A stretch of 64,000 nucleotides of DNA from Eriocheir sinensis (GCF_024679095.1 NC_066531.1:2711297-2775296), one strand, 5' to 3'; positions 36,402 to 47,907 are shown, counted from the first letter of the stretch. The notes: generated by a model not told the origin, from the sequence alone. Made by a program: numbers and translations.

Positions 36402-36605
36402 CCCCATCCTTCGAAACGGTCATCAGTATTTTAGTATTTTCAAGAATGTTTTGTTGTGACGTCAAGACTAGTGTGTGTGACGTAAGGTGACGGTTTTCCG
36501 GTGATAAGGTTTGTTGTTACTCCGAGCTGGTGTTCTCTCGTCCTGTCTGTCTGTCTGTCTGTCTGTGTGTCTGTCTAACTATCTGTATGTAAGTTTGTCT
36601 ATACG

Positions 36606-36718
<113 letters not shown>

Positions 36719-37039
36719 CGCCGCCCCCCTCCCACCCACCCACCAACGACCCACACCTACACACACACACACACACACACATATATATCTCTGCCTATTC
36801 CTCTCCAAGTTGGTTTTCGCGTCTTGTTCAGGCCTCTAAAAGTTTTCCGCCGACAGGAGTTGTTGTCAGCCCTTGGGGAAAATTAATATAGAGCGTTGGG
36901 GTGTGAGGTCTTCGCCGTACTCAGAGACCTGCTGTGATTCGACCTCATAATTTCTTGCGAGGAAGCGAGAAGCTGGAAATCGCGACTCCAGCACAGGATC
37001 AGATTATGGGTGAATTACGACAGACTGAACCTCTACCCC

Positions 37040-37545
37040 CCCACACACACACACAACCTCTCCCCAAAGACACAACCCCTCCCCACAAACACACAACCCC
37101 TTCCCACAGACACACAACCTCTCCCCACAGACACACAACCCCTCCCCACAGACACACAACCTCTCCCCACAGACATACAACCTCTCCCCACAGACACACA
37201 ACCTCTCCCCACAGACACACAACCTCTCCCCACAGACACACAACCTCTTCCCACAGACACACAACCTCTCCCCACAGACACACAACCCCTCCCCACAGAC
37301 ACACAACCTCTCCCCACAGACACACAACCTCTCCCCACAGACACACAATCCCTCCCCACAGACACACAACCTCTCCCCACAGACACACAACCCCTCCCCA
37401 CAGACATACAACCTCTCCCCACAGACACACAACCTCTCCCCACAGACACACAACCTCTCCCCACAGACACACAACCCCTCCCCACAGACACACAACCCCT
37501 CCCCACAGACACACAACCTCTCCCCACAGACACACAACCCCTACC
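37040..37545. repeat. 21-bp minisatellite, about 23 copies
   Basis: The unit ACCTCTCCCCACAGACACAC(A) keeps all frames open because 21 is a multiple of 3, giving PLPTDTQ heptads on the plus strand. Variants CTC/CCC/TTC alternate. No signal peptide, splice site or promoter supports a gene. Confidence 0.88.
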
Positions 37546-37876
37546 CCCACACACAACTTCCCCCCACAAACGACCTCCCCCCCGCACACACACACACACA
37601 GAAACGCACACACTTTACATAACATCCAGGAGAAGAGGGGAAGAGAGGAAGAGCGCCCTGAAGCAAAGAGCAAGGGGAGAAGGAGCCAGCCGCCGCAATA
37701 GACGCAGAGAGCTGTGTCCACCTGCGTCCCCGTCTTGGGCTCCTCTGTAAGTCCATTAGAGTAATAATTCTTCCGTCTCACAATGATCTTTGTCCGAGGC
37801 ACTCTTTTCCCGCCGCCCCCTTAGACGAACGGCCGTACACTCAGGAGCTTTAAGAATATTAGCGTGAGATGGACCT

Positions 37877-37880
<4 letters not shown>

Positions 37881-37915
<35 letters not shown>

Positions 37916-37967
37916 ACTTCGCTAGTGTGTATATATTTTACCTTGCTTGTGGGGAGGTTACTTTGCA

Positions 37968-38033
<66 letters not shown>

Positions 38034-38154
38034 ACTTCGCTAGTGTGTATATATTTTACCTTGCTTGTGGGGAGGTTACTTTGCATCTACGTGTGTGTGT
38101 GTGTGTGTGTGTGTTGGTTTAAAGGAAATTTTCAAAAAGCTTGACTTGGGGATG

Positions 38155-38200
<46 letters not shown>
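37881..38200. repeat. (GT)n with a 59-bp flank in two direct copies
   Basis: TTTACTTCGCTAGTGTGTAT ... CTTGTGGGGAGGTTACTTTG occurs at 37913 and 38031, each between GT tracts; (CA)n at 38157-38200. Confidence 0.88.
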
Positions 38201-38203
<3 letters not shown>

Positions 38204-38217
38204 TTAGATTCGTACAT

Positions 38218-38305
38218 ATAGGGCCACGGCGGTCCAGTAGGTCAGCAGAGCGTCCAGCCATGGAAGTGAAGGTCCACGGGTTCGAACTACGCGACCCAAT
38301 ATGAA
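38218..38305 (+). mobile_element. tRNA-like fragment
   Basis: GGCCACGGCGGTCCAGTAGG followed by the B-box-like GGTTCGAACTACG; a tRNA-derived SINE head is likely. Confidence 0.5.
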
Positions 38306-38381
38306 CATGGGTGTATATATCTATGTGTGTATATGTGTGTGTTTATTATATACATACAAACAGATATTGAATGTATATATT

Positions 38382-38600
38382 TAGGGTAGGCGGTGGCTGA
38401 GTGGTAGCGTGCTGGGCCCACATTCACCGCTGGAGTCCCACGCTGTCCCATCTGCTCTCCGCTTACCCGCCGGTCGGTATAATGAAGAGTTGGATCCAAT
38501 TCCCTTTCTGATAAGGCCTTAAGCTTCCTTTAAGGCATTCTATAGCACCAGAAAGCTATCACCCCGCTCGGATATCTGTGTGGGTGAAGACCATTTCCTT
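38382..38600 (+). mobile_element. tRNA-derived SINE, third family, alternative tail
   Basis: The head GGGTAGGCGGTGGCTGAGTG matches the copies at 47461-47776 and 62485-62740, but the tail after the head is different (GGTATAATGAAGAGTTGGAT). Confidence 0.65.
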
Positions 38601-38949
38601 GAGTTACACAACCTATCAGCGGCCAGACTTACGTTACCGGCTGTAATTTTAGCTTCGAGTACTTCAAAGTCCATATATACCAAGTCAAAGTCAATCATCA
38701 TCGGGAATCTAAGAATCGCATACTCCTTATACATTAACTCCATTTTTTATACATTAACTCCTTTATTAGACGTTAACCGTCCTCCTTCATCCTGCTCGCT
38801 CCATCCTAAGTCCATATACAGTAAAAGCAACAACAGATCAACATTATACAAGAATTGAAACCAGCACTCATAACTACGTCAGGAGAGTCTATTTATCAGG
38901 AAGCAATGTTAAATCAGGAGCCTAATTTTTTCATCTACTTGGTCTATTT

Positions 38950-39195
38950 TTTATATTTTACGTTCCGCCTATAGCGCCGGTGCCCGTAGTCTTTCTTGGT
39001 GGGGGTTTGTTGTGGCGCCCCCCGGAGCTTATCTTTGATCCTCTTTTAGCGAGATCTTAAGTCCGGGTTGATAGGTGGTCTTCAGGACAGCATGTGGGTA
39101 GTCTTAGACCACTCGGCGATGACTGAAAATTGTCAGCTTGTATGCAGGGGTCCCGTAGGCCTTACCCTGCGCCCGTCATAGGAGCCAGGCTCACC
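38950..39195 (-). mobile_element. SINE third family, tail part
   Basis: GGTTGATAGGTGGTCTTCAG and ACAGCATGTGGGTAGTCTTA match the body of the third SINE family in inverse orientation; the tRNA head is missing. Confidence 0.65.
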
Positions 39196-40535
39196 TAAGT
39201 CTATATATACCAAGTCAAGTCACTCTGCTTCAAAAATGCGACCGGTACGCGCAGGAGGCGGTTTTGGGGCGGAGCAGCGGGATGACGTCACTTGGAGCCA
39301 AAAAAAAATACCCGCCAGTTCAGGGGTGACTAAAGTTGGGGCCGTGTGTGCACTCTGGATGTGCATTCTCGCCTTCTTTCACAGCGCGCTCAGGCAAGCG
39401 ACTGACGAAAAAATATGTCTTTTTATTGTGCTATTGCGTGACTGTAATTCCAATGCCTACAAACGGCGGTGTGGGGTGTGAGGGAGGGCATGATGAAGTG
39501 ATTGATTTAAATTAGTCCGCCTTTCCTCGTTTTCTCTAAATCCCTGTTTCTATATTCTCTAGTTTGGCTCCAAGGAACGTCACGCATAAGCCACGCCTCG
39601 GCCGTGTCTCCTCCCACAAACCTGCGTGTGACTTGACTCGGTGTATATAGACTTTGGCGTACTTGTCTAACGTTGATTTCAAGAACGTTTATCGCAGTGA
39701 ATGTATGACCCAATCCTTCATGTGTGACGCCCTGATGAACCCTCGCACACCGCGGAGAGAAGTTCACATTTCATTCCCTTCCCGTGTCGTTCCCTTTCTC
39801 TGTCCCATCTTTCGCTTGCAACCTCAATTTCTTTACTTCCTCTTATGTATAACCTTATAACCTCTGTCTCCCTCTTTCATTGCACGCTTCCAGGTCCATA
39901 TCCTCTTAAGTTTATCTATTCCTTCCATCTCCGCCCTTCTGGTGAGTGTCAAGATTGAGGTTCACACTGTGCCGCCTCTGGGCCTCGACTACCCACGACT
40001 CCAGGGTGCACGAGGTCTTGGGTGTTGATGTGAGAGGGTCGGGCATGCTGGCAACGAGCTGGCCGAGTGTCCCAGACGGTCGGCAAGACACCAAGACCCC
40101 AATAAAACCTTCCCCCCCTTCTTGGAGCGTGGGAGCCAACTTGTCACATGGAAAAGTACTCGCTGGGTTGTCGAGGCCCAGTACTAAATGCCTATCTGAA
40201 AATCGGCGTGTTATATAAGCAAGGAGATGCCATATTCTCAGATCATTCATTGAGGGTCATTAAGCTACACGAATTACACACAGAAATTCGTACCCTGAGT
40301 TAACGGTGAATTTGCTAAACACATGTATGGCAGAATTTGCGTTATTGTGAATACCACCATTTTGTCCAGATCCCGTATCCATTATTTGATTATTATACTT
40401 ATTTATTGGAGTTACTGGATAATTCTTCATGTCCGATTCTTTTTCTTTTTTAGGTTGCTAATAAATATTGTTATTAGACTATGATCGAGTACATCCATAA
40501 TAGCTATACATGATATTTTTTTATCGATAAAATAA
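39196..40535. other. Unassigned unique sequence
   Basis: No domain, splice-supported exon or repeat recognised. The open frames on either strand (up to 112 codons, 39912-40250 minus) lack family resemblance. Confidence 0.4.
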
Positions 40536-40754
40536 ATGTTCACTTCATTCAGAGAGAGAGAGAGACAGAGAGACGAAGAGACAGAGAGACAGAGACAGAG
40601 AGACAGATCAATGAGCACCGTTACAAAGGCGGGAGAGACTGTAACCAGCCCGAAATCTCCAGCGGCCTGTGACATCAAGATCAAGGAAAACATTTGGGTG
40701 CCGTGTATGAAAGTGAATGCAGGAAATTACAGGTGTGGTCTGAGTCCCGCATCA

Positions 40755-41790
40755 AGGTGTGGGACAGGTGTGGGACAGGTGTGTGGAGGAAACTGTGGCG
40801 TGTGGGAGGTACAGGAGAGACAGGACGGGGATGGTGGCACTGATGGGCTGGGATATGAATGGGATACTGGCGTGTGGGAGAGGACGGAGATGGTGGCACT
40901 GATGGGCTGGGATATGAATGGGATACTGGCGTGTGGGAGAGGACGGAGATGGTGGCACTGATGGGCTGGGATATGAATGGGATACTGGTGTGTGGGAGAG
41001 GACGGAGATGGTGGTACTGATGGGCTGGGATATGAATGGGATACTGGCGTGTGGGAGAGGACGGAGATGGTGGCACTGATGGGCTGGGATATGAATGGGA
41101 TACTGGCGTGTGGGAGAGGACGGAGATGGTGGCACTGATGGGCTGGGATATGAATGGGATACTGGCGTGTGGGAGAGGACGGAGATGGTGGCACTGATGG
41201 GCTGGGATATGAATGGGATACTGGCGTGTGGGAGAGGACGGAGATGGTGGCACTGATGGGCTGGGATATGACTGGGATACTGGCGTGTGGGAGAGGCGGA
41301 GATGGTGGCACTGATGGGCTGGGATATGACTGCGAGACTGGCGCGTGGGAGAGGACGGAGATGGTGGCACTGATGGGCTGGGATATGACTGGGATACTGG
41401 CGTGTGGGAGAGGACGGAGATGGTGGCACTGATGGGCTGGGATATGACTGGGATACTGGCGTGTGGGAGAGGACGGAGATGGTGGCACTGATGGGCTGGG
41501 ATATGAATGGGATACTGGCGTGTGGGAGAGGACGGAGATGGTGGCACTGATGGGCTGGGATATGAATGGGATACTGGTGTGTGGGAGGTACCGGAGAGAC
41601 AGGACGGGGATGATGAGGGTGGCGCTGATGGGCTGGGATATGAATGGGATACTGGTGTGTGGGAGGTACCGGAGAGACAGGACGGGGATGATGAGGGTGG
41701 CGCTGATGGGCTGGGATATGACTGGGATACTGGTGTGTGGGAGGTACCAGAGAGACAGGACGGAGATGATGAGGGAGGCACTGAGTGAGA
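40755..41790. repeat. 59-bp minisatellite with longer variants
   Basis: About 13 units of GATGGGCTGGGATATGAATG... with period 59, then three units extended to about 78 bp by GAGACAGGACGGGGATGATG. The period rotates the frame; a 395-codon minus-strand frame across it is a by-product. Confidence 0.9.
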
Positions 41791-42141
41791 TTGGCTGCTG
41801 GGATGTGAATGGGAGGATCGCAAGGACGGAGAGGGAATGGATGCTGCTGGGACTAAATGATGAAGCAAATTATAGAATTATAGAAGCCATGAAGAGTTTC
41901 CTGGAAAATATGTGCAGTGCAAGACATAGGTCACTTGCTTGCTTTGGTTTATTTTTACAAAGCGTACCGATACGAAAGACTGACTCCCCAACGGGTCACC
42001 TGTACAGCAAGATCAAGGGCAAGGCTTCAAACCCGCCCCTTCCAGCCTTCCTGTCAAAGTGTGGCGGCCCAGCACACACCAGGAGCAAGTCCCCGCCCCA
42101 GAGGCCGTGACCCGTGACCCGCACAGCACCCGGGGCGAAGG

Positions 42142-42318
42142 ATGTTTTCCCGTGAGTCTTTCCCTCCACAAGGACGAGAGTGCCCCAGGATCTCAAGACA
42201 TGAAGCACAGGTGTTTATTACGGAGATATTAAATGAAGACCTTCCTCTCGCTCGCCCTCCAAGCCTGCCATGGATAAATCGGATAATTCAAGCATTTCAC
42301 AAGAGGCTGCCTTTTCAG
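42142..42318 (+). CDS. Arylamine N-acetyltransferase-like protein, exon 1
   Basis: ATG at 42142, 59 codons, donor TTTTCAG|GTAATA after 42318, phase 0. The stretch LPWINRIIQAFHKRLPFQ, joined to NITF in the next exon, matches the N-terminal helical segment of NAT enzymes, where a helix is followed by an (I/L)PFEN-like motif. An upstream non-coding exon cannot be excluded. No TATA box or other promoter was recognised upstream; a 59-bp minisatellite ends about 360 bp before the ATG. Confidence 0.72.
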
Positions 42319-42955
42319 GTAATATGGTCCTGTCTTGGTAGGTATATTGGTATTACTGGTATTATGTGTATATAAATGATTTTGTAAAGGTTTCGTAGAA
42401 GGTAGACCGTAGTTAGGGCGCCGGGGTTATCCTAATCCAACCTTTAACTTTTTTATTTTTCAGTGAATGATTTGCGACGGAAACAGAATCATCCGTTAAT
42501 AATCGCACCCTTCACACATTTAGGAATAGGGTCATCAATCATTATCCCCCTAATCCTGGCCCTTCCCCGTGTCCCAGTACCTCTCCTCCTAACCCTTATC
42601 CTAATCCTGTCCTGGCCCCTTCAGTCCCCCACACAACCACCCGAAAGTGGTCCTCTGTGGGTCCCCTAGAAGTGAATGATGAAATGAAATTGTTCCGTCT
42701 TTGGTATGTTGCAACTGGTACCTCACGAGTCAATATGTATTTTATGACTGTGTCTGGGCTCGCCTTTTGCCTAAACTGTTTCTGGAGGTAGATTTGAATG
42801 TGGAAATACACTAACATATGCAAAGGATTTAATTTCTCTTCAACTACTGTGGATTTAAATTAGTAATGGATTTAAATTAGAGATGGATTTAAGTTTTAAT
42901 GGATTTAAATTAGAAAAGTATAGATTTAGGAGGGATATAGGCAAGCATTGGTTTA

Positions 42956-43675
42956 TTAATAGGGTAGTAATAGGTGTAGCAGGGATGGGCCAAATTTGTG
43001 GCTTTACCGTGTAGCAGCGACGGGCCAAATTTGTGGCTTTACCGTGTAGCAGCGACGGGCCAAATTTGTGGCTTTACCATATAGCAGACGGGCCAAATTT
43101 GTGGCTTTACCGTGTAGCAGGACAGGCCAAATTTGTGGCTTTACCGTTAACAGCTGACAGCCAAATTTGTGGCTTTACCATGTAGCAGCGGGCCAAATTT
43201 GTGGCTTTACCGTGTACCAGCGACAATTGTGGCTTTACCATGTAGCAGCGACGGCCAAATTTGTGGCTTTACCGTAGCAGCGATGGGCCAAATTTGTGGC
43301 TTTACCATGTAGCAGACAGACCAAAATTTGTGGCTTTACCGTAGCAGTAGCAGCGGGCCAAATTTGTGTGTTTTACGTGTAGCAGCGATGGGCCAAATTT
43401 GTGGCTTTACCGTGTAGCAGCGACGGGCCAAATTTGTGGCTTTACCGTGTAGCAGCGATGGGCCAAATTAGTGGCTTTACCGTTGTGGCTTTACCGTGTA
43501 GCAGCGACAATAAATTTGTGCCATGATATAAACCCCCCAAAATAGATGATACATAATCTGATCACAAATGCTTTGATATATATTATGAAATGGTTTGTGT
43601 GAGGGGTGATTTTTTCTCATTTTTCTCGCTTGGAGGGACCATTAAGAAACATGATCCCCGCTGCTACTGAGTTAA
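42956..43675 (-). mobile_element. TTAA-flanked element with minisatellite, copy 2
   Basis: About 15 degenerate 35-bp units, then the unique part (minus orientation) ending CTGCTACTGAG before TTAA at 43672. The left end is diverged. Confidence 0.8.
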
Positions 43676-43744
43676 TATCAATTTCTCTGTTTTGCTTGAA
43701 CCTATAACTTTAATTTTAACTTTTTCTTTCTTGTTTGTTTATCT

Positions 43745-43930
43745 GGCACTGGTAGGCTTTCTTAGTGGGGCCTGATGGTTGGCTCCAGCCTGTTATGGTG
43801 CTGGCAAGTGTTTATAGTAGAGCCATTTTGCTTGACTCATGGTGCACCCTGGAACTCATCTTTGAGCCTCCTTTTAGAGAGAGAATCTATTGTCCAGGTT
43901 GATAGGTGGTCTTCAGAATAGCGTGTGGGT
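43745..43930 (-). mobile_element. SINE third family, diverged tail
   Basis: TGGCACTGGTAGGCTTTCTT, GGTTGATAGGTGGTCTTCAG; head missing, about 15-20% diverged by eye. Confidence 0.65.
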
Positions 43931-43931
43931 A

Positions 43932-44329
43932 CAGGTAACTCTCGATTCACGCGAGTATTGTGTCCTTGAAGAGGTCATTGCGTAAATCCAAAACAGTGTA
44001 AATCCAACAAGAGGTCGGTTTGTACCTCTATTGCCTACCGTATCACTCTGACTCCTCTCCCTCTCGTGGTTCCTCCTCTGGCTGCCCTTCCCCTCGTGGT
44101 AGCACAGCAGCGAGGGTGTTGTTGTTGTTGTTGAGTAGCGTGGGTACTGTATTGTTGTTCAAGTGGCGCGTGGGAAGAACTGTGTGGCCGTGTGAGTCCA
44201 GTTGCGTGAGACATCTGGTGGACACTCCATAAAATATCGCGTATGAGTGAAAAAAACGTGTAAATTAAACATTTATTTGGATTTTGGACCACGCGGTATT
44301 TCAAAAACGCGTAAATCGAGAGTTACCTC
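43932..44329. mobile_element. pogo/Tigger-like MITE with TA duplication
   Basis: Left end CAGGTAACTCTCGATTCACG, right end CGTAAATCGAGAGTTACCT, flanked by TA on both sides (43930, 44330). The interior is unrelated filler with no transposase. Confidence 0.75.
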
Positions 44330-44389
44330 TACATGATAGTTCAAGAATTTTCATATATGCTAACAAGCTAATCTTTGTGTGATTTACAG

Positions 44390-44935
44390 AACATAACTTT
44401 CCTGAGCAAGACGGAGAGTTGCTGCGTTCCGTCATGGGAGGAAATACGGACGGACGTACTGAAGGAGGGCAAGGGTGGTCTGTGCCTCTCCCTTAACGTT
44501 GCATTTGCCGCCATCGTGAGAGCCTTCGGGGTACTGGCCTACACAGTTCCGGCAGATTATGTGGCAACAAGTGGAAGAAGTGTACATGTCCTTACAGTTT
44601 TTCATAAGTGTTCTGCAGCTGGAAATCATCCGAGTGCTGGAACGATGCACGAAGTGACATCTGGGAGGAAGGATTTGCGTCGAAGTTCCAGATTGAAGCA
44701 AAAACAATTATGTGAATGTGGAGTTCGATGCTCTCAGACACTTGACTCCTTTCCTAGAAACTCCTTGTATGTGGCAGATGTCGGCTGTGGCTTCCCTACA
44801 AGAAAATCCATAAATCTGTGTGAGGACCTCGGCAGACCCTTTGTGGACTGTGGTCTTGAATATTGCTTCATGAACAATGGCCATAAGTTCCTGAGGCTTC
44901 ATAGAACTGGCGATGACGTACCAGAAGGAGAACAG
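44390..44935 (+). CDS. Arylamine N-acetyltransferase-like protein, exon 2 (catalytic)
   Basis: Acceptor GATTTACAG ends at 44389; donor GAACAG|GTGAGA follows 44935; both phases are 0, 182 codons (residues 60-241). It holds the signature GKGGLCLSLN (family form is close to RGG-x-C-x-E-x-N) with the putative catalytic Cys at residue 91, the His at 125 (SVHVLTV) and the Asp at 189 (YVADVGCGF). Known NATs transfer acetyl from acetyl-CoA to arylamines or related acceptors by a Cys-His-Asp ping-pong mechanism in the cytosol. Here the His-to-Asp distance is 64 residues instead of about 15, so some 49 residues rich in Cys, Arg, Lys and Ser are inserted. Substrate is unknown; the R-to-K and E-to-S changes in the signature mark it as divergent. 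Confidence 0.82.
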
Positions 44936-45266
44936 GTGAGATCTTGCAATAACACATATAATAACATTTCTTTTTTGACTCAAGGTGTTCAGAATATCAT
45001 ACAGGTAACTCCGAACCTTTTCTCACCCCCAGGCCCCGTGTTATTGATGTAGGTCATACTAAAGATTACATTTTGAAGCCCTATACAAGTAGTTTGAGCA
45101 GGTTGTAGTTTACTGTGCAGTCTGGGAGTGTAGCTGTGTGTGTGTATCTTAAGTGCATGGTGGTGAACGCAGACTGGTCCCTCTCCCTACATTTTTAATC
45201 CCTCACAGTAAACTTCACCCCCTGATGTTTTTCTCTCAGCCCAGAATGTTTTTGAATCCTAGAAAC

Positions 45267-45670
45267 TCCCCTGGTAAATCTTAGGAATAGTGGCTCCTGG
45301 AGGGTGGGTGTTTAGGGCTCGGCGTGGTGGTATTTACAACATTTCCAGCACGTACGATGGGGTTCTGACGAGCGGACAGGTGCGTTTATGTCACAAGGGT
45401 GTATTTTCTCCGCGTGGGGGGTTCTGACAAGCGGACAGGTGCGTGCTCTTCCCTTTCTTCACCCCGGAGCGCGCAGTCTCATCGCCCATCAAGAAACCGT
45501 GAGTCCAGCGTCGAAAAATACACCTTGTGACATGAACACGCCTGTCCGCTCGTCAAAACCCCGGCGTACCTGCTAGAAATGTTGTAATTACCACCATGCC
45601 GTGCCCTAACACCCCCCCCCACCCCCCCGCCCCCCCCCCCCGCTATTCCTAAGGTTTACCACTCCCCTGG
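45267..45670. mobile_element. Foldback MITE with >100-bp inverted arms
   Basis: The left arm (CCTGGTAAATCTTAGGAATA ... GACGAGCGGACAGGTGCG ... GGGTGTATTTTC) is mirrored by the right arm (AAATACACCTTGTGACATGA ... TATTCCTAAGGTTTACC). A poly-C run interrupts the right arm. Confidence 0.8.
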
Positions 45671-45865
45671 GCATAGCTATCAGCGGCTGCTCAGTAGTGC
45701 TGGGGCAGGTACTGTTAATACAATATATATAAGTTTTTTTAATTTTGATAATTTTTTTTTTTTATGGTATATTTTTTTCATGCTGAACCGTGCATAACAG
45801 AAATCCTGCATGCATGAATGTGCCTACAGAGGACCTATTACATTATGGATCCTTCATTGCACGAA

Positions 45866-46296
45866 TACCCTACGCCCCTGTCCACCCAGCAGTGAATGGG
45901 TACCAGGTATTAATCGGGGGTTGTGTCCCGTCTCCTGGGGTCTGTTCCCTTCTCCTATGATTCCTTCCCCTTCTGTCTCTCTCCGGCATATGACCACAGA
46001 TGTTGCGCTGACTAAACCAAACTTTCCAACTGTTCCCTTCTCCTATAATTCCTTCCCCTCCTGTCTCTCTCCGGCATATGACCACAGATGTTGTGCCGAC
46101 TAAACGAAACTTTCCAACTGTTCCCTTCTCCTATAATCCCTTCCCCTTCTGTCTCTCTCCGGCATATGACCACAGATGTTGCGCCGACTAAACGAAACTT
46201 TCCAACTGTTCCCTTCTCCTATAATTCCTTCCCCTTCTGTCTCTCTCCGGCATATGACCACAGATGTTGCGCCGACTAAACCAAACTTTCCAACTT
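45866..46296 (+). mobile_element. tRNA-Val SINE, head lost, four tail modules
   Basis: Begins at ATACCCTACGCCCCTGTCCA and carries the 88-bp tail module four times. Confidence 0.88.
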
Positions 46297-46395
46297 TTAC
46301 ATTTAATTTGAACCTGAAGAATGAAAGCAAATTAAGTTATAAATACATGGATTCTGTATTAAGCATATGTGTCTAAATACTTCCTTCATCTACAG

Positions 46396-46794
46396 GAGTT
46401 TGTGAATGGAGAAGGGTGGAGGCCCGTCTTCTCCTTTGCCCTCACTCCACAACCCCTGAGCTACTTCTGCAACACTATGAGGTCGGTATATGTTGACAAG
46501 GAGGCCTCTCCCTACTTCACTGAGCTGCACGCTGTTCGGTATCCAGGTAACTCAGAAACCATTGCCTTCAAAGCAACATGGTCGAGTCAGAAGGGTTGTA
46601 CGAGTTCTAAGAAGCATTACTATAAAATGGAAAAGTCTGTTAAAACTATTGAAGGTGAAGTTAGAAAAGTTGAACAGAGTATGAAATTGAGGGACATTGT
46701 TACATATATCAGGATCCGTTTTCCAATGATTCCTCTGAGTGAAGTACAGAGAAGTGTTGAGTATTTTTGGTCTCTTGATGAACATATGATTTAA
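46396..46794 (+). CDS. Arylamine N-acetyltransferase-like protein, terminal exon
   Basis: Acceptor TCATCTACAG ends at 46395, phase 0, 132 codons and a TAA stop at 46792-46794 (residues 242-373; whole protein 373 aa, longer than the usual ~270-290). GWRPVFSFALTPQPLSYF matches the family's W-x-P-x-Y-x-F beta-strand segment, followed by a short-loop region and a C-terminal part with LSEVQRSVEYF where NATs have a helix ending in a Phe-Gly-Ile-like motif. The TAA stop lies inside a TTAA tetranucleotide that is the insertion site of a transposon (46795-47288), so the 3'UTR begins in mobile DNA. A possible poly(A) signal AATAAA lies at 47841. Confidence 0.78.
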   Translation, partial: EFVNGEGWRPVFSFALTPQPLSYFCNTMRSVYVDKEASPYFTELHAVRYPGNSETIAFKATWSSQKGCTSSKKHYYKMEKSVKTIEGEVRKVEQSMKLRDIVTYIRIRFPMIPLSEVQRSVEYFWSLDEHMI

Positions 46795-47292
46795 CCCGGT
46801 AGCAGCGACGGGCCAAATTTGTGGCTGTGCCGTGTAGCAGCGATGGGCCAAATTTGTGGCTTTACCGTGTAGCAGCGATGGGCCAAATTTGTGGCTTTAC
46901 CGTGTAGCAGTGACGGGCCAAATTTGTGGCTTTACCGTGTAGCAGCGACGGGCCAAATTTGTGGCTTTACCGTGTAGCAGCGATGGGCCAAATTTGTGGC
47001 TTTACCGTGTAGCAGCGACGGGCCAAATTCGTGGCTTTACCGTGTAGCAGCGACGGGACAAATTTGTGGCTTTACCGTGTAGCAGCGATGGGGCAAATTT
47101 GTGGCTTTACCATGTAGCAGCGACGGGCCAAATTTGTGCCATGATATAAACACCCAAAATAGATGATACATAATCTGATCCCAAATGCTTTGATATATAT
47201 TATGAAATGGTTTGTGTGAGGGGTGATTTTTTCTCATTTTTCTCGCTTGGAGGGACCATTAAGAAACATGGTCCCCGATGATACTGGGTTAA
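46791..47292 (-). mobile_element. TTAA-flanked element, copy 3, inserted at a stop codon
   Basis: TTAA at 46791 (containing the TAA stop of the acetyltransferase-like exon) and at 47289. About ten 35-bp units, then the unique part, ending ACTGGG. Confidence 0.88.
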
Positions 47293-47425
47293 GTCGCTAA
47301 TGCTCCCCATCTTACTGTATGGCTGTGAACGATGAATAGTGACTTGTAGAGGTGTGTTGATGCCTTCGGAGCCAAGTGCCTTCGTAGGATCATGGGGCAT
47401 CGCTGGAATGATTTCGTGTTTTTTA
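47293..47425 (+). mobile_element. RTE-like retrotransposon fragment
   Basis: Translation gives SLMLPILLYGCE and, after a frame break, VDAFGAKCLRRIMGHRWNDF, phrases typical of the C-terminal region of RTE/BovB-like LINE proteins. Stops interrupt it. Confidence 0.65.
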
Positions 47426-47460
47426 ATTTATATTTATTTATTATTTTTTTTACATATATG

Positions 47461-47776
47461 CTTGTAGCGCTGGTAGGCTTGCTTGGGGGCCCTGGATGGT
47501 GTTCGGCCCCAGCCCATCATGGCGCAGGCAAGTGTTTATAGTGGCGCCATCTTCTCTTGGCTCATGCTGCCCCCCGGAACTCCTTCTTGATTCACTTGGA
47601 CGGTTTCCTCTAGAGTCCGGGTTGATGGGTGGTCTTCAGGACAGCATGTGGGTAGTTTTAAGCCACTCGGCGGTGACTGAAAAATCCCAGGTGGTAGCGT
47701 GGGGATTCGAACTCGCGTCGTCCATCACGCGGTGAATGTGGGCCCAGCACACTACCACTCAGCCACCGCCTACCCT
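47461..47776 (-). mobile_element. tRNA-derived SINE, third family, full length
   Basis: On the minus strand: GTAGGCGGTGGCTGAGTGGT, B-box (G)AGTTCGAATCCCC, body, and end GGCGCCACTATAAACACTTG. It matches the copy at 62485. Confidence 0.85.
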
Positions 47777-47907
47777 ATATGCTTCCCATTAGTTAGTATT
47801 CATTATGGAAATTATATATTTTAGATGAATTTCTACCCAGAATAAAATATTTGTTTATATTTGAGAATGCTACACAACTCATGTTACATAAAAGAGTGAG
47901 TGTTTAT

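Larger units (their letters stand above)
42319..44389 (+). other. Intron 1 of the acetyltransferase-like gene
   Basis: A phase-0 GT...AG intron. It holds a TTAA-type element with a 35-bp minisatellite (42956-43675), a 3' fragment of a tRNA-derived SINE (43745-43930) and a pogo-like MITE (43932-44329) ending 60 bp before the acceptor. The first 600 bases contain nothing else I recognise. Confidence 0.65.
44936..46395 (+). other. Intron 2 of the acetyltransferase-like gene
   Basis: A phase-0 intron carrying a foldback MITE (45267-45670) and a 5'-truncated tRNA-Val SINE with an amplified tail (45866-46296). No internal exon was found. Confidence 0.65.

Noticed and set aside
36934..37802. Overlapping long frames with PLPTDTQ or CVCGERL repeats
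   Set aside because: A 21-bp minisatellite keeps several frames open on both strands at once; this is an arithmetic effect.
40681..41868. 395-codon minus-strand open frame
   Set aside because: It is a translation of a 59-bp minisatellite; repeats without promoter, splice sites or any protein family resemblance.
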